Under the pieces are notes generated by a model. That model was given only the letters and a program-made list of their open reading frames with translations, searched no databases and was not told the DNA's origin. 64,000 nt of DNA from Leptodactylus fallax (taxonomy: Eukaryota > Chordata > Amphibia > Anura > Leptodactylidae), in assembly GCA_947044405.1 (NCBI GenBank), contig CAMRHE010000506.1:1144131-1208130 (forward strand), in the 5' to 3' direction. Made by a program: the position numbers and the translations under genes. This document shows positions 11,337 to 21,380 of this stretch, piece by piece (positions within the stretch are counted from its first letter, which is position 1; each line of letters opens with the position of its first letter).

Positions 11337-11723
11337 AAGGAGTTTTCCGTGACTTGCATATCAATGACGTGTCCATAGGAAAGGTAATCAACACGTGATC
11401 AGTGGTGGTTCGACACATGAGAACCCTACCGATCAGCTGTTTGAAGAGGCTGCAGTGCTTGTGAGTGCTGCAACATCTTACCTGTACCGATGACATTACA
11501 AAGGCAGCTCAAGTGAACGGGACTGAGCTGCAATACCAAGCATAGCCCCTATGCTATGTAGTGTTGTGCTTGGTACTCAGTGAAGAGAAAGCTGCACTCA
11601 CCCAAACATTGCGGCTTCTTGAACCAGCTAATCGATGAGGGTCCCAGGTGTCATACCAATCACATGTTATGACCTATCCTACGGACTAGCCAACCCTATG
11701 CAAGCCAAGGAAAATCCCTTTAA
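11337..11723. repeat. AAAGGGG/CCCTTTAA-ended repeat, full-length-like
   Basis: Runs from AAGGAGTTTTCCGTGAC to GGAAAATCCCTTTAA with the CGATCAGCTGTTTGAAGAGG and GAGGGTCCCAGGTGTC landmarks of the family. About 390 bp. Confidence 0.7.
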
Positions 11724-13101
11724 GAGACGTTACACATCTATCTCAAATGTATGGCAGGATTAAGGGATTTGTAGAAGGCCAGGTGGCTCCTGTAGTCTAT
11801 AAAGATCCCCTATACATAATTAGATCAAGCCCAGTCTGCTTAGCGGTCGACACAATTCCTTTTTCTTTGGATCCAGTTTATCGCAGACATTTTGATGTGG
11901 TCTATAGGAAGCTGGTGCCACATATAAAGATAAACTCATGTGCTCCCCATATGTTCAAGTATCAAAGCCTCACTTCTGAGAACTGACTGCCAGACATCTT
12001 ATATGAATATGTCTCTTATTTGATCGCAACATTTAGGAATATTTTTTTTTATTTCAAAGCCAAATGGGCATGTGGTTTTGGATGCACAACTGTGATAGAA
12101 ATGGTATCAAGTGTAAAGGCGTTCAGAAGATCAAAGATGTCTTTACTATCTGGACAAGTCTGTCATATTACACACATATCCTTTTAACTACAGAACAGAT
12201 TCAACCTCCTGACCCGGATTCTTCTAGTTACCTTCTATGCAGTCATCTCCAGTCGTTACATGATCTTCTGCCGATGAAATGTCTTGCAATTCATCTTTAC
12301 AGTCTTCACTTCCAAACCAGGGAACTAAAGAAGCAAAAATAGCACAGAGTGTAATTCTCATTTTTTGTAAAAATGCTCTTATAGGGGTAGTTGACCCCTT
12401 ACCTGAGGTATCAGAAGGTGACCGGATTGTCCAGGGGATGAAACAGGAAGGTGCTGCTCAAGCCACCCTGGCTCCACAAGAATAGCTATAGGTGGTGCAG
12501 AGCTAGTAGCCACACCTGAGCTCTAAGGGAGTCCAAAGACTGTTCTGCCATATAAGTGACCAGTAGTGTAAATAGTACATGGTGGGTGGGAGCCCTGTCA
12601 CAAATATTGCATTTGGGCCGAAGTGCTTCAAGTGACACCTCTATGACTACTGGAGGATGTGAGCAGGTTGCTCAGTAAAGGCCGCCAAACCCATCAATTT
12701 CAACATGATTGGTTGACTATTTTATGCATATTTGAGTCTTCAAACTCTTGCCCAACAGAGTATGTCAGGTAAAAAGGGTCAGGCATGCTGCATTTAAAAA
12801 CTTAGTCCTTTAGTACTCAGAAGTGATAAGTCTCCTCTAGAGGTTTCTAGCATCGGCTTACTCCCCTCTCGCCGCTGACAACAAATGCATATTTGGCAGA
12901 ACTGAGGGTGTACGTGTGATGACAGCTTATACTTTCATTGACTTCAGGCTGGGAGAATTTAGACTTCTGGTTGGTATGTGAATCAGCAGGTCAGTCTGCT
13001 AGTCACATGACCAGCCAAGGGACTCATTTAGAGGCTGAATAAAGTGAACTGTGCATCCATTGTGTGACTGCATTGTTCACTTTACATTAGTATGCCCTAT
13101 A
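11724..13101. other. FSIP1 intron sequence
   Basis: No exon, RNA gene or recognised repeat. A few 70-90 codon open frames have neither motif nor splice context. Confidence 0.45.
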
Positions 13102-13381
13102 CTATAGGGCTAGAGGATATAAACAAGGGCTAATAATAAATAAATCACAAAAAAATCGTGGACCATGTAAAAAACTCAAAAATCCAAAAGACATGACCAC
13201 CAAATAATAAAACAATCTCATTTTATTAACACAAATAATCAAAAGACATACATAAATGAGGGAATAAATAATGGAGATACCATTATTTATTCCCTCATTT
13301 ATGTATGTCTTTTGATTATTTGTGTTAATAAAATGAGATTGTTTTATTATTTGGTGGTCATGTCTATAGGGCTAGAGGATA
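13102..13381. repeat. perfect 86-bp palindrome inserted between 18-bp direct repeats
   Basis: Arms 13189-13274 and 13280-13365 are exact reverse complements (86 bp) around a 5-base loop AGATA. The insertion is bracketed by CTATAGGGCTAGAGGATA at 13102-13119 and 13364-13381; the second copy overlaps the last two arm bases. An A-rich segment (13120-13188) lies between the first direct repeat and the palindrome. Long direct repeats of this size are typical of LINE-mediated retroposition. No family recognised. Confidence 0.85.
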
Positions 13382-14079
13382 AAACCTGTCTCTGGAGTGG
13401 GGCTTTATATTAATTACATTAAATTATATAATTTAATATAACTAAATTATTAAAGGGAAAGAAAAAATAAAAGATACTGGCTATGGTTTTGCAATAAAAA
13501 CCCAAGTTGGCGGCGGCTGCTGCGCAAACAGAGCTTTTAGTTACAACATAAAAAGAGAAAACGTGTCCCCTTATTGTGTGTTCACACAGTGTCCCTTTAG
13601 AATCTGTGGCAGAAAGCCAAGGCTGAGCCTTCAGTTTCTGTCAATTATTTGCACACACGATTCGCCTAATCATATTGAGGATAAGCGCTTATGTTTCAGC
13701 AGTCTTTTTTCCACAAAAACTGAGGAAACATGGAGCGTGCTGAAAATAAGAAGAGTCCATCACTGCTTTCTATTCAAAACAATTGGTGACAGAATAGGGC
13801 TGGTTTCTGAATAGAGTTTTGAGGCAGAAACCACTTCAAAACCCTATCTGAAAGCCACGGTGTGAATATACAGGTCTAGAAAAAAGTGTCTGCTCCACAT
13901 GCAACACCAGACATAGCCCATGGATAGACATGACTCTTCTTATGGAATCGACCAGAAAAGAGTAGACCCCTTTTTCTAGTCCTAGACAACCACTTTATAA
14001 AAGAAAAAAAAAATTGCCATGGACATTCAGTTCTGGAAAGAATGAAAGAATACATGGAGACATGAAGGGTCTACAGTAC
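13382..14079. other. FSIP1 intron sequence
   Basis: AT-rich start, then unique-looking sequence with no exon signal recognised. Confidence 0.45.
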
Positions 14080-14236
14080 CTGGGTCTTCTGCTGGGCCGC
14101 TCATCTTATCGTGAGCTGTTTCCTGTAGTGTTTCAGTACTGATCCTTGTACAGTTCTGTGAGGTCTTCTTATCATCAGGGTCTGACAGTTTGGGATAAGT
14201 CTCTTGTTCATCATGTGAAGTCATTGTACGATCCCA
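14080..14236 (-). CDS. FSIP1: FSIP1 coding exon (second coding exon seen)
   Basis: A 157-bp minus-strand exon with donor GACCCAG before GTACTG and proposed acceptor CTGATAAATAG before TGGGATCG. It begins in phase 0, as required by the exon at 14665, and ends one base into a codon, as required by the exon at 10147. The reading frame is open for 52 codons of acidic, Ser/Thr-rich sequence (for example HDEQETYPKLSDPDDKKTS), the low-complexity character expected for the poorly conserved N-terminal part of FSIP1. The acceptor has only a modest pyrimidine tract and is the least certain boundary. Identification rests mainly on position and phase. Confidence 0.7.
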
Positions 14237-14664
14237 CTATTTATCAGAAGACATCTTAGCATTAATATGTGATGGCTCATCTTAATGCTATACCCCTTGT
14301 TGTGGGGGGGGGGGCACTTAGTGAACCATCCACCCAAAGTGTCCACCTTGACCTTAATGGTATCCTCATATACAGCCTGACAGCAGTGACCAGCAGGTGA
14401 AATTATAACCAAATGTATGGACTCTGAAGTGTGCTGATGCTTAAAAATAAAAAAACTGCGACATGATGTATAATGGCGGCAATGCTTCTAGAGAGAAATG
14501 TGAGGTCTCATAGGGGCAGAACACAAAGTGCCTATGGTTCCATACTACATCACAGGGCTCAGTATGCCGCCATTCGGGTACTGCGCACTTGGCTTTGCTG
14601 CATGCATGAGCTCTAATATTTGGAAGTAAAGTTGAGAGGCTTCAACTAAACCATCACATTTTAC
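14237..14664. other. FSIP1 intron between the first two coding exons
   Basis: About 430 bp with a run of G near 14307; otherwise no feature recognised. Confidence 0.6.
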
Positions 14665-14829
14665 CTGCGCTATTCCCGGCTCTGGAGTCAACACTTCCAA
14701 AGAACACAGTGATGAGTTCACTTTTTGTTTATCCGCTTGGAATGAACTTAATAAGCGACTTCCAGGACGGGAACGAGACACCGTGGCAGGTCTGGAAATG
14801 TCATCCAAGCTTCCCTTCAAAATATCCAT
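14665..14829 (-). CDS. FSIP1: FSIP1 first coding exon with the start codon
   Basis: The minus-strand ATG is at 14829-14827. The coding part is exactly 55 codons and ends at donor GCGCAG before GTAAAATG (phase 0). The exon extends to 14860 as 31 bases of 5' UTR, preceded by acceptor TTTTTATGTTTCAG. The protein opens MDILKGSLDDISRPATVSRS, followed by RPGSR and SLEVLTPEPG. This matches the conserved FSIP1 amino terminus as I remember it (MDI.KG.LD.IS.PA..SR.RPGSR..SLEVL..EPG). This is the strongest evidence for the gene. The product is a testis- and cilium-associated structural protein of the sperm fibrous sheath. Confidence 0.9.
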
Positions 14830-14914
14830 CTTCAGGAAGTTGAGGACTAATCGTTCTGAACTGAAACATAAAAACATCTCAGATGAAGTCCAAGGCCAAA
14901 GCTTCAGATGCATA

Positions 14915-15564
14915 CGACATCCTACCATCTCATACATATAGAAATCCCTACTGTCTGACACCTACATGACCCCCACCATCTGAAACATACATGACCTGAA
15001 CTATCTGATACTTATATAAGCCTTCACCATCTGATACATACCTAGCAGTAATCACCATCTGATATATACATACCCACCATCCATCTTATGCATATATAAC
15101 CCCCACCATCTGATACATACAGTACATGATGCCCTCTATCTGATACATACCTAGCAGTAACCATCATCTGATATATACATACCCACCATCCATCTTATGC
15201 ATATATAACCCCCACCATCTGATACATACAGTACATGATCCCCTCTATCTGATACATACCTAGCAGCAACCATCATCTGATATATACATACCCACCATCC
15301 ATCTTATGCATATATAACCCCCTCTATCTGATACATACATAGGCCTTCACCATCTCATACATACCTAGCAGCAACCACCATCTGATTTATACATACCCCT
15401 CATCATCTGACACATACCTATCAGTAACCATCATCTGATATATACAGTACGTAGCCCCCATCCCTCTGATGCATACACACACTCCATCATCTAATACACC
15501 CATTTCCCACACCATCTGATACATACAGCGTTTGATACACACATAGCCTTCACCATCTCATCCA
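14915..15564. repeat. 109-bp-period minisatellite in FSIP1 intron 1
   Basis: Units built on ACCATCTGATACATACAT recur with a higher-order period of 109 bp (TGATACATACCTAGCAG at 15032, 15141 and 15250). Later units are more irregular. The array starts close to the FSIP1 exon acceptor. Confidence 0.9.
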
Positions 15565-15566
15565 TA

Positions 15567-15720
15567 CAGCTGCAAAAAAAAAAAAAAAAAAAGTAAGTGA
15601 ACCCTTTGATGTTTTCTGGATTTCTGCATTGATTACTAATAAAATGTAGTCTGGTTAACTAAGTCTCAATAATAGACAGACACAATAACTAAACTTATAA
15701 CACACAAATACATGTACTAT
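15567..15720. mobile_element. Tc1-like terminal fragment
   Basis: Starts after TA with CAGCTGC, then an A run, then GTAAGTGAACCCTTTGATG and TTTCTGGATTTCTGCATTGA. This is the arrangement of the terminus of a widespread Tc1/mariner family (..GTGAACCCTTTGG.. ..CTGGATTTCTGCAT..). Only this end is present. Confidence 0.65.
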
Positions 15721-16074
15721 CCATGGTTAGACAAATTGGGGGGGACTAGCATTTCCTCTGCCTTTTAATACATCAGGCATAGCCCCTGCTTTCAAATCTG
15801 CTTTGAAAACAGCTCCAAATTCTGCCTCCCCTTCTAAGAGAAAAATATGCGTCTGCCTCCCACTGAGATGAATGTGAGGCAGATTGCAGATGGAATTTGG
15901 AGCTGATTAGGAGACAGAATCTGCCTCAAAATCAGCTCCAAATTCCTGTGTGATGATAAGGGATATCGTGTATATTATACAGGAGAATGTAAGGGCAGCC
16001 ATCTATCACTACCATTGATGGACCTAAATCACCAAATCAACTACAGGATGGTAGGAAAAGCAGAAGCAGTGTGT
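15721..16074. repeat. diverged inverted-repeat sequence
   Basis: AAAACAGCTCCAAATTCTGCCTCC (from about 15807) and its inverse (..GGAATTTGGAGCTGATT, AATCAGCTCCAAATTCC, to about 15945) form a foldback. This looks like a decayed MITE of undetermined type. The rest is unassigned. Confidence 0.5.
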
Positions 16075-16229
16075 ACTAGTATGACCAAGTTACTAGTAGT
16101 ATAATGTTGTACCATGTTAGCCATAGAAAGTAGTGGAAGAGTGAAGAAATCAGGCGATACCGTTTAGATGCTAACTGATCCTCTAAGGTATCGCCTCATT
16201 TCTTCACTCTTCCACTAGTATGACCAAGT
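16075..16229. repeat. hairpin retroposon-like insertion with 16-bp TSD
   Basis: A 123-bp insert (16091-16213) lies between perfect copies of ACTAGTATGACCAAGT (16075-16090 and 16214-16229). It contains a hairpin with 30-bp arms (16132-16161 and 16187-16216, one mismatch) around a 25-base loop. The 16-bp duplication points to LINE-mediated retroposition of a small structured RNA or SINE-like unit. No known RNA family recognised. Confidence 0.75.
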
Positions 16230-16887
16230 CAGAGTCCTGAGGGGTTGTCAGGACCCCAATTGATTTTTCATACTGTTGATGTATGCAGGCTCTCCAATTC
16301 AAGTATTAGATATGCGTGGCATACGCAAACGTCACTCCATACATATGGATGGACTCGGGACCCCCATTCTCGTGGTCAATGGGGGTTCAGATGTTTGGTC
16401 CCAACCAATTCAGCTGCTGGATGATGGTAAGTTTCATTCATAGAACAACCCCTTTAAGGACAAGCCATAACTTTTTCGGTTGATGTGGCCATATGAGGGC
16501 CAGTCCATCTGTTGAGCCACTTAGATGCTAACTTGACAAGATGAGAGCTATCTCCAATCCCAACCATGTCACTGGAACCCCAATTCCACCTAGATTTCTG
16601 CAGTGAGCGCAGGCACATCTGCTGTGCCCCCATGATGACAATGACCTATATGTACAGCATTCTGCAGCAACTAAGCCCTACAGATGGTAAATATCACTTT
16701 GTGTAAAGGGGGGGGGGGGGTTGAAATAAAAAACAGAAGCATTGTTACACACTATAAGAAAACCTTGTGTAGTGTGATCCAACAGTCGCACATCTAACCA
16801 CAGTGACATATTCATCGTAGATGGAGAGATCTGTGTACAGCCCTGCACTTCCATCTGTTCTGTATTTCTTGTCTAGATAGACAAACT
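16230..16887. other. AAAGGGG-repeat remnant and unassigned sequence
   Basis: Up to about 16457 the sequence ends AACCCCTTTAA and carries family-like blocks, so it is probably a degraded AAAGGGG copy. A G-run sits at about 16710. Nothing else recognised. Confidence 0.45.
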
Positions 16888-17400
16888 ATATGGACAAGAG
16901 TATTGGCGCACCTACACATTAAACCTACAGCAGCTGTTATGACATCCCATTCTAAATCCATAGGCATTAATATGGAGTTGGTCCCCACTTTGCAGATGAA
17001 GCGGCTTCTACTCTTCAGGGAAGATTTGCTATAAGATTTTAGAGTCTTCAGGAATTTTGCCCATCCAGAAGAACATTTGTGAGGTCAGACACTGACCAAA
17101 GGTGTTTGGTGGCATTGGGTCCACACCAAACTCACCAACCATGACTTTATGGACCTTTATTTGTGCACTGGGATACAGTCACGCTGGAACACAAAAGGAC
17201 CATACCCTAAAATGTTCCTTCAAAGTTGGGAGCCTCGAATTGTCCAAAATGTCTTGGTATGATGAAGCATTAAGATTTCCCTTCACTGAACGCCTAGGCC
17301 AAGCCCAGAGTCCAGTGTGCATTGTGCTTTACACCTCTCCACCTGACGCTTGGCATTGTGATTGGTGACATAAGGCTTGCATGCAGCTACTCGGCTTGGG
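16888..17400 (-). mobile_element. decayed Tc1/mariner fragment
   Basis: Begins TATATGGACAAGAGTATTGG, followed by a conserved non-coding leader and blocks antisense to a Tc1 transposase (for example around 17165-17190, reading as the second catalytic-Asp region on the minus strand). It carries AAATGTCTTGGTATGATGAAG and TAAGGCTTGCATGCAGCT, known landmarks of a widespread vertebrate Tc1 family. There are large internal deletions relative to a 1.6-kb element and no open transposase. Confidence 0.75.
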
Positions 17401-17473
17401 AGGGCTAGAAAATGAAAAGGCACCCATACTGACCTGCACTCTCAGCACTGGGCGCTATCACCACCGCCACTCT

Positions 17474-17514
17474 GTGTGTGTGTATATGTATGTATGTATG
17501 TATGTATGTGTATA
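17474..17514. repeat. GTGTAT/GTATGTAT microsatellite
   Basis: Simple tandem GTGTGTGTAT and (TATG)n run. Confidence 0.9.
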
Positions 17515-17612
17515 CAGCGTTGACAGAACTGCTGCGGCCATTCACGGCTATCAGAAGTATACAGTCACTGCTGCAGCCGCTCTGTATACAGATACAATAG
17601 AGATAGACAGAT

Positions 17613-17840
17613 TTAGGCTGAGGCCCCACATTGCGGAAACGCAGCTTTTTTTTTGTTGCAGATTTCGCTGCGGTTTTTTGAGCCAAAGCCAAGAATGGTT
17701 ACAAAAGGAATGGGAGATATATAGGAAGTTGTTATACTGCTACCTTCTGCTCAATCCACTCCTGGCTTTGGCTCAAAAAAACGCAGCAAAATCTGCAACA
17801 AAAAAAGCTGCGTTTCCGCAATGTGGGGCCGTAGCCTTAG
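17613..17840. mobile_element. palindromic MITE, GAGGCCCCACATTGCGGAAAC tips
   Basis: Arms 17613-17697 and 17758-17840 are near-perfect inverted repeats (TTAGGCTGAGGCCCCACAT.. with ..ATGTGGGGCCGTAGCCTTA). The middle contains CTCAATCCACTCCTGGCTTTGG, as in the copy at 5818. The 150-codon frame crossing it is a by-product. Confidence 0.8.
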
Positions 17841-17841
17841 G

Positions 17842-18050
17842 GTGAGGCCACATGTTTTGGAAAGGCCGTGTTTTTGTCTGCTGCAGAAACAAAAACTCAG
17901 CATTTTACAGTCCCAGCAAAGCTTCACTTAATCTCATCCACACAACGCCGCAATATCAATAACATCCGCTATTCAGAAAAACACTATTTCATAGGCAGAA
18001 ACACTGCGAGGTTTTTTAGCTGTGTCTTGCTATGTCTGTCCTTAACCCAA
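17842..18050. repeat. partial MITE of a related GAGGCC family
   Basis: Starts GGGTGAGGCCACATGTTTTGG immediately after the previous MITE; contains GCTGCAGAAACAAAAAC blocks. The right end is unclear. Confidence 0.45.
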
Positions 18051-18300
18051 TAGACAGACAGACAAACAACCAAGATGGCCATCATTAGTACTAAGCTTTC
18101 CCAGGCACCTGAAGAGCCTGTTTGCCTGGACATGCACTTATAGTGGTTTGCTATCAGGGGCATAGGAAAGCTGGGTGACGCTGAGAACCCTTACACCAGG
18201 CGCAGTAGTGGTTACAATCATTGTCACCCAGCTTTCCCACAGTAAGAAAACCCTTACACAGCAATCCTATGAAATCTATTGGAATCCCACTAGACTACAC
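18051..18300. other. unassigned sequence
   Basis: No repeat or exon recognised between the MITE pair and the CpG-rich segment. Confidence 0.4.
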
Positions 18301-18322
18301 AAATCTTCTATTCGGGGTGTCG

Positions 18323-18343
18323 GCTAATCCTGGGACTTGTAGT
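18323..18343 (-). promoter_or_regulatory. ZNF143/Staf-like site
   Basis: Minus strand ACTACAAGTCCCAGGATTAG matches the SBS consensus ACTACAANTCCCAGNATGC closely in its 5' two thirds. Confidence 0.5.
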
Positions 18344-18457
18344 TCCACTGCAGCCTAACCGAGCATGTGCTTATTGCAGCGCCATTACCAGGACAGCGCA
18401 GGACCTTCCTTTCAGCGATCCCGGCTCTTCGCCATAGACGTGTTAGCAGCGTCCACT

Positions 18458-18470
18458 GTTGCTAGGTTAC
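18458..18470 (-). promoter_or_regulatory. RFX X-box
   Basis: Minus strand GTAACC-T-AGCAAC fits the X-box consensus GTNRCC-N(0-3)-RGYAAC at every position. RFX factors drive ciliary and axonemal genes, in keeping with FSIP1 downstream. Confidence 0.7.
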
Positions 18471-18545
18471 CATCTCCCTCCTCGTCAACACGAGACCACG
18501 TGATCCCCTACAGCGGCCGATGAGGCTCAAGACTCTGAACCGCGC

Positions 18546-19055
18546 TTCCATACCATAATAGAACTAGTAAATGAACTCCCTGTAGAATATCAGCGTCTTA
18601 TGGTTGTCATTGGTACTTGCCATAATGTAATGGTAGAGACCTGCAGACTGTAGTCTAATGTATCCTGTGGTAACAGTAATACAAAGTCCTTGTCCATGCT
18701 ACTGTACTGAGTCTTATATATGATATGTCTGCTGGCCCTCAAATAATCCAGGGTTCAGGGTATAGTAATAATGGAAAATTTAGTTCAGCTTGGAAAACCA
18801 TTGACAATCCAACTAATATAAAGAAAACCCTAAAAATCAACTGACCCATCTCAGACACTGTTCACACCTGCCACCAATACATATTCTGTTGTAATTGCAG
18901 GGAAAAATTAGCAAATCAGTCTGTTCAGGATGGAAACCCAATTCTACTCCGTGGAATCCATTGGTTGTGTGACATGACAATTCCACCTCTCCGCCATATT
19001 TGTTTTTATGTTTCTATGACGGAACATTTAAACACAAATGCAAACACAGCCTAAG
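18546..19055. other. unassigned intergenic sequence
   Basis: No exon or known repeat recognised; upstream flank of the putative FSIP1 promoter. Confidence 0.4.
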
Positions 19056-19750
19056 GCTACGTTCACACTACTGCTATTAGTGTCCGTTGCTGTCATCCGT
19101 CACGGATGACAGCAACGGACATTAACCCCTTCCAGGAATATTTCAAACCCAATAACTTTGTAATCTTTCCGCTCTCAGAGCCATATGAGGGCTTAATGTT
19201 TGCGGGACAAATTGTTCTTCGTAATGGTGCCATTTATTATTCTGTACAATGTACTGGGAAGCTGGAAAAAAATTCAGAATGGGGTGGATTTGAAGAAAAA
19301 GTGCATTTGTGCGACTTTCTTACAGGTTTCATTTTTACTGTGTTCACTCTGCAGCCAAAATGACATGTCACCTGTATTCTATGTTTCGGTACATTTCTGG
19401 GCATACCAAATTAGTTTTATTTATATTTTAACCCCTTAACTCCTTTTTATATTGCCGTGTACAAAGGGCATCTTTTCTTAGCGGGACCAGGTATACTTTT
19501 TAGTTATACCATTTTGGGGAATGTCTATTGCTTTGATCACTTTTTATAAAAATTTTTATCAGTGTTGAAACAGCAAGAACAAAAAAATGTCGGTTCGGCA
19601 CTTTTGATTTTTTTTTTCCGCTACGGCGGAACCTAAGGGTTATTGGTAGGCCCACTTGCTGCCATAGCAACTCATCGGAATCCTTGCAATCACGTTAACA
19701 TTTTCTGACGGATGCTAGAAATGGCCACTAACAACAGTAATGTGGACACC
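19056..19750. mobile_element. GTTCACACTACTG MITE interrupted by a TTAA element
   Basis: The left end is GGCTACGTTCACACTACTG (about 19056) and the right end CTAACAACAGTAATGTGGACACCCCC. The left part contains a perfect hairpin TGCTGTCATCCGT/ACGGATGACAGCA. The middle is occupied by the TTAA-bounded element at 19122-19698. Confidence 0.65.
19122..19698 (+). mobile_element. piggyBac-like non-autonomous element, TTAA-flanked
   Basis: Bounded by TTAA at 19122-19125 and 19695-19698. It starts TTAACCCCTTCC and continues with AACCCAATAACTTTGTAATC, GCCATATGAGGGCTTAATG and GAATGGGGTGGATTTGAAG. The element at 39911-41126 carries the same blocks in the opposite orientation. Small open frames across it are not genes. 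Confidence 0.75.
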
Positions 19751-19753
19751 CCC

Positions 19754-20114
19754 TTAAGGCTAAGGCCCCACGTTGCGTCCCGCAGAAAAAAAAGCGCTGC
19801 GGGAGAAACTGTAGCAGGATCACATCGCGGTTCTTCCCGCAGCGCTTTAGACAGAAAGTTTGTAGAGTTTTCCTCTGCGGACTTTCTGTTTCAATTATAC
19901 CTATGGGGAAACCGTCGGCGTTTCCATAGGTATAATTGACATGCTGCAATTTCCAAAACCGTGCTAGTTTTGGAAATCACTGCGTGTCCACAGCGCGTTT
20001 TTTTTTCCGCAAAGTGGGCACTTTGCTCTGACTGTGAAACGCCGCGATTTTTTCCGCGGCGCTTCCACCACGGGCGAATCGCAGCGTTTACTCCACGTGG
20101 CGCTTTAGCCTTAG
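19754..20114. mobile_element. palindromic MITE of the GGCTAAGGCCCCAC family
   Basis: Ends are TTAAGGCTAAGGCCCCACGTTGCG and CGCTTTAGCCTTAG. The interior has inverted blocks around AGCGCTGCGGGA, CCTATGG..CCATAGG and AATTTCCAAAACC..GGTTTTGGAAAT-type sequence. Confidence 0.75.
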
Positions 20115-20199
20115 GTACATTCCACTTATTGATCACTTTTTATTTAATTTTTTGGGAGGAAAGATTACCAAAAACAGCAATTTGTGTGTTGTTATTTTA

Positions 20200-20545
20200 A
20201 ATTTATTTTCTTAGAGGGCTTTGCTAATATCCGTCAGAAAATGTTAACAATGGACACAAACAGAACTGTCAAAAATCAGTTAAAAATCCCATTGATTGCA
20301 ATGGGATTTGATCTGTTGTCCATTAGTGTCCGTTTTCACCACATCCGTCACAGGTCCGTTATTTTGGCAGACATAAATAACGCAGGGTGCAGTACTTTTG
20401 GGTTGGATGTTATGTGTCCCTTATTTTTTTAACATTGTTTATGGCTAATAGACGGTAAAGGACGGTCGTCAATTATACTGCCCGTTATTACTGTCCGTTT
20501 TTTCTGCGCATGCTCAGAAAGCAGAACAAAAAAAATTAACAAAAA
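20200..20545. repeat. GTCCGTT-rich MITE remnant
   Basis: Contains CCGTCAGAAAATGTTAACAATGGAC and several GTCCGTT blocks as in the elements at 1991 and 19056. It holds the uninterrupted TTAACATTTTCTGACGG sequence found beside the TTAA insertion at 19698. Confidence 0.55.
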
Positions 20546-20549
20546 GACG

Positions 20550-20760
20550 GACTGCTGCTTCTGCTATACCTATGGGGAAACCGCCAGAGTTTCCATAGGT
20601 ATAACTGACATGCTGCGATTTCCAAAACCGCAACGTTTTTGGAAATTGCAGCATTTCCGTTTCATGTAGTTTTCTGCAATGTGTGGATGGGATTTGCAAT
20701 GACTGTAAAGCGCCACAGTTTTTGCCGCAGTATTTACACCACGTGGGGCCACGGCCTGAA
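20550..20760. repeat. partial MITE of the GGCTAAGGCCCCAC family
   Basis: Carries the CCTATGGGGAAACCG / TTTCCATAGGTATAA and TTTCCAAAACCG / TTTTGGAAATTG blocks and ends ACCACGTGGGGCCACGGCC. The left tip is missing. Confidence 0.6.
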
Positions 20761-21061
20761 ACAGTTTTTCTTTTAGCCAATATAAGATAGCTGCGCCATA
20801 GGCTTGTTTCTAATGGTACAGCGCCATCTGCTGGATGCAAACTGATCTAACAAAAAAAGTAGAAAAAAAATGACCAGACAAGTGCTACATACCTGTAGAA
20901 TAGCATGGCACAGCACGCTCCTGAAAACTTTGTAAAAGATGTAACAGATTTCATTGACTTTATTAATTTTATCCTGCTCTCTGTCTCCCCCTGCTGGCTA
21001 TTTTTCTATAATATACAGTATGTCTTCAGCTGTGATTTCTCTGTCTTTCATAATATCATTT

Positions 21062-21097
<36 letters not shown>

Positions 21098-21378
21098 ATA
21101 TCTATGAAGACAATTGTGTGTTAACCCTGAGTCCACAATGGTAGCCCTCTATTATAGAACATCCGGAGTTCCGCAAAGCTGTCCTAGGGAAATAAGCTTA
21201 CCATAGGGAATCATTACAAACAGTGTATTAAAGGCAATATTGTATTTATGAAGGGTTTAGTCCTACTACAGAAGACAGGAAAAGAATGGGGGGGATATTT
21301 GTTATAGTTTCCACACCTGTTGTGTGGTGTAAAAAAAAAAAGTCATAAACCTCGGCTTTGCAACTTCTTAAATGCAAC
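20761..21378. other. unassigned sequence with a TA microsatellite
   Basis: A (TA)n run lies at about 21063-21095. No exon recognised. The last 80 bp (AAGTCATAAACCTCGGC) resemble a decayed repeat also seen near 2958. Confidence 0.5.
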
Positions 21379-21380
21379 TA

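Larger units (their letters stand above)
18310..18545 (-). promoter_or_regulatory. FSIP1: probable CpG-rich promoter and first exon region of FSIP1
   Basis: This is the only CpG-dense, GC-rich, repeat-free segment for tens of kilobases (roughly 15-20 CpGs in about 235 bp). It lies upstream of the FSIP1 start exon on the same strand. It contains an RFX X-box and a ZNF143-like site. A candidate non-coding exon 1 donor on the minus strand is GTCCTG before GTAATG at about 18385. Whether another gene starts here in the opposite direction cannot be seen. Confidence 0.6.

Noticed and set aside
12064..12485. Two plus-strand frames of 92 and 68 codons
   Set aside because: No motif, no splice context, on the strand opposite FSIP1; treated as chance.
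17381..17845. 154-codon open frame
   Set aside because: It runs through a microsatellite and a palindromic MITE; no domain.
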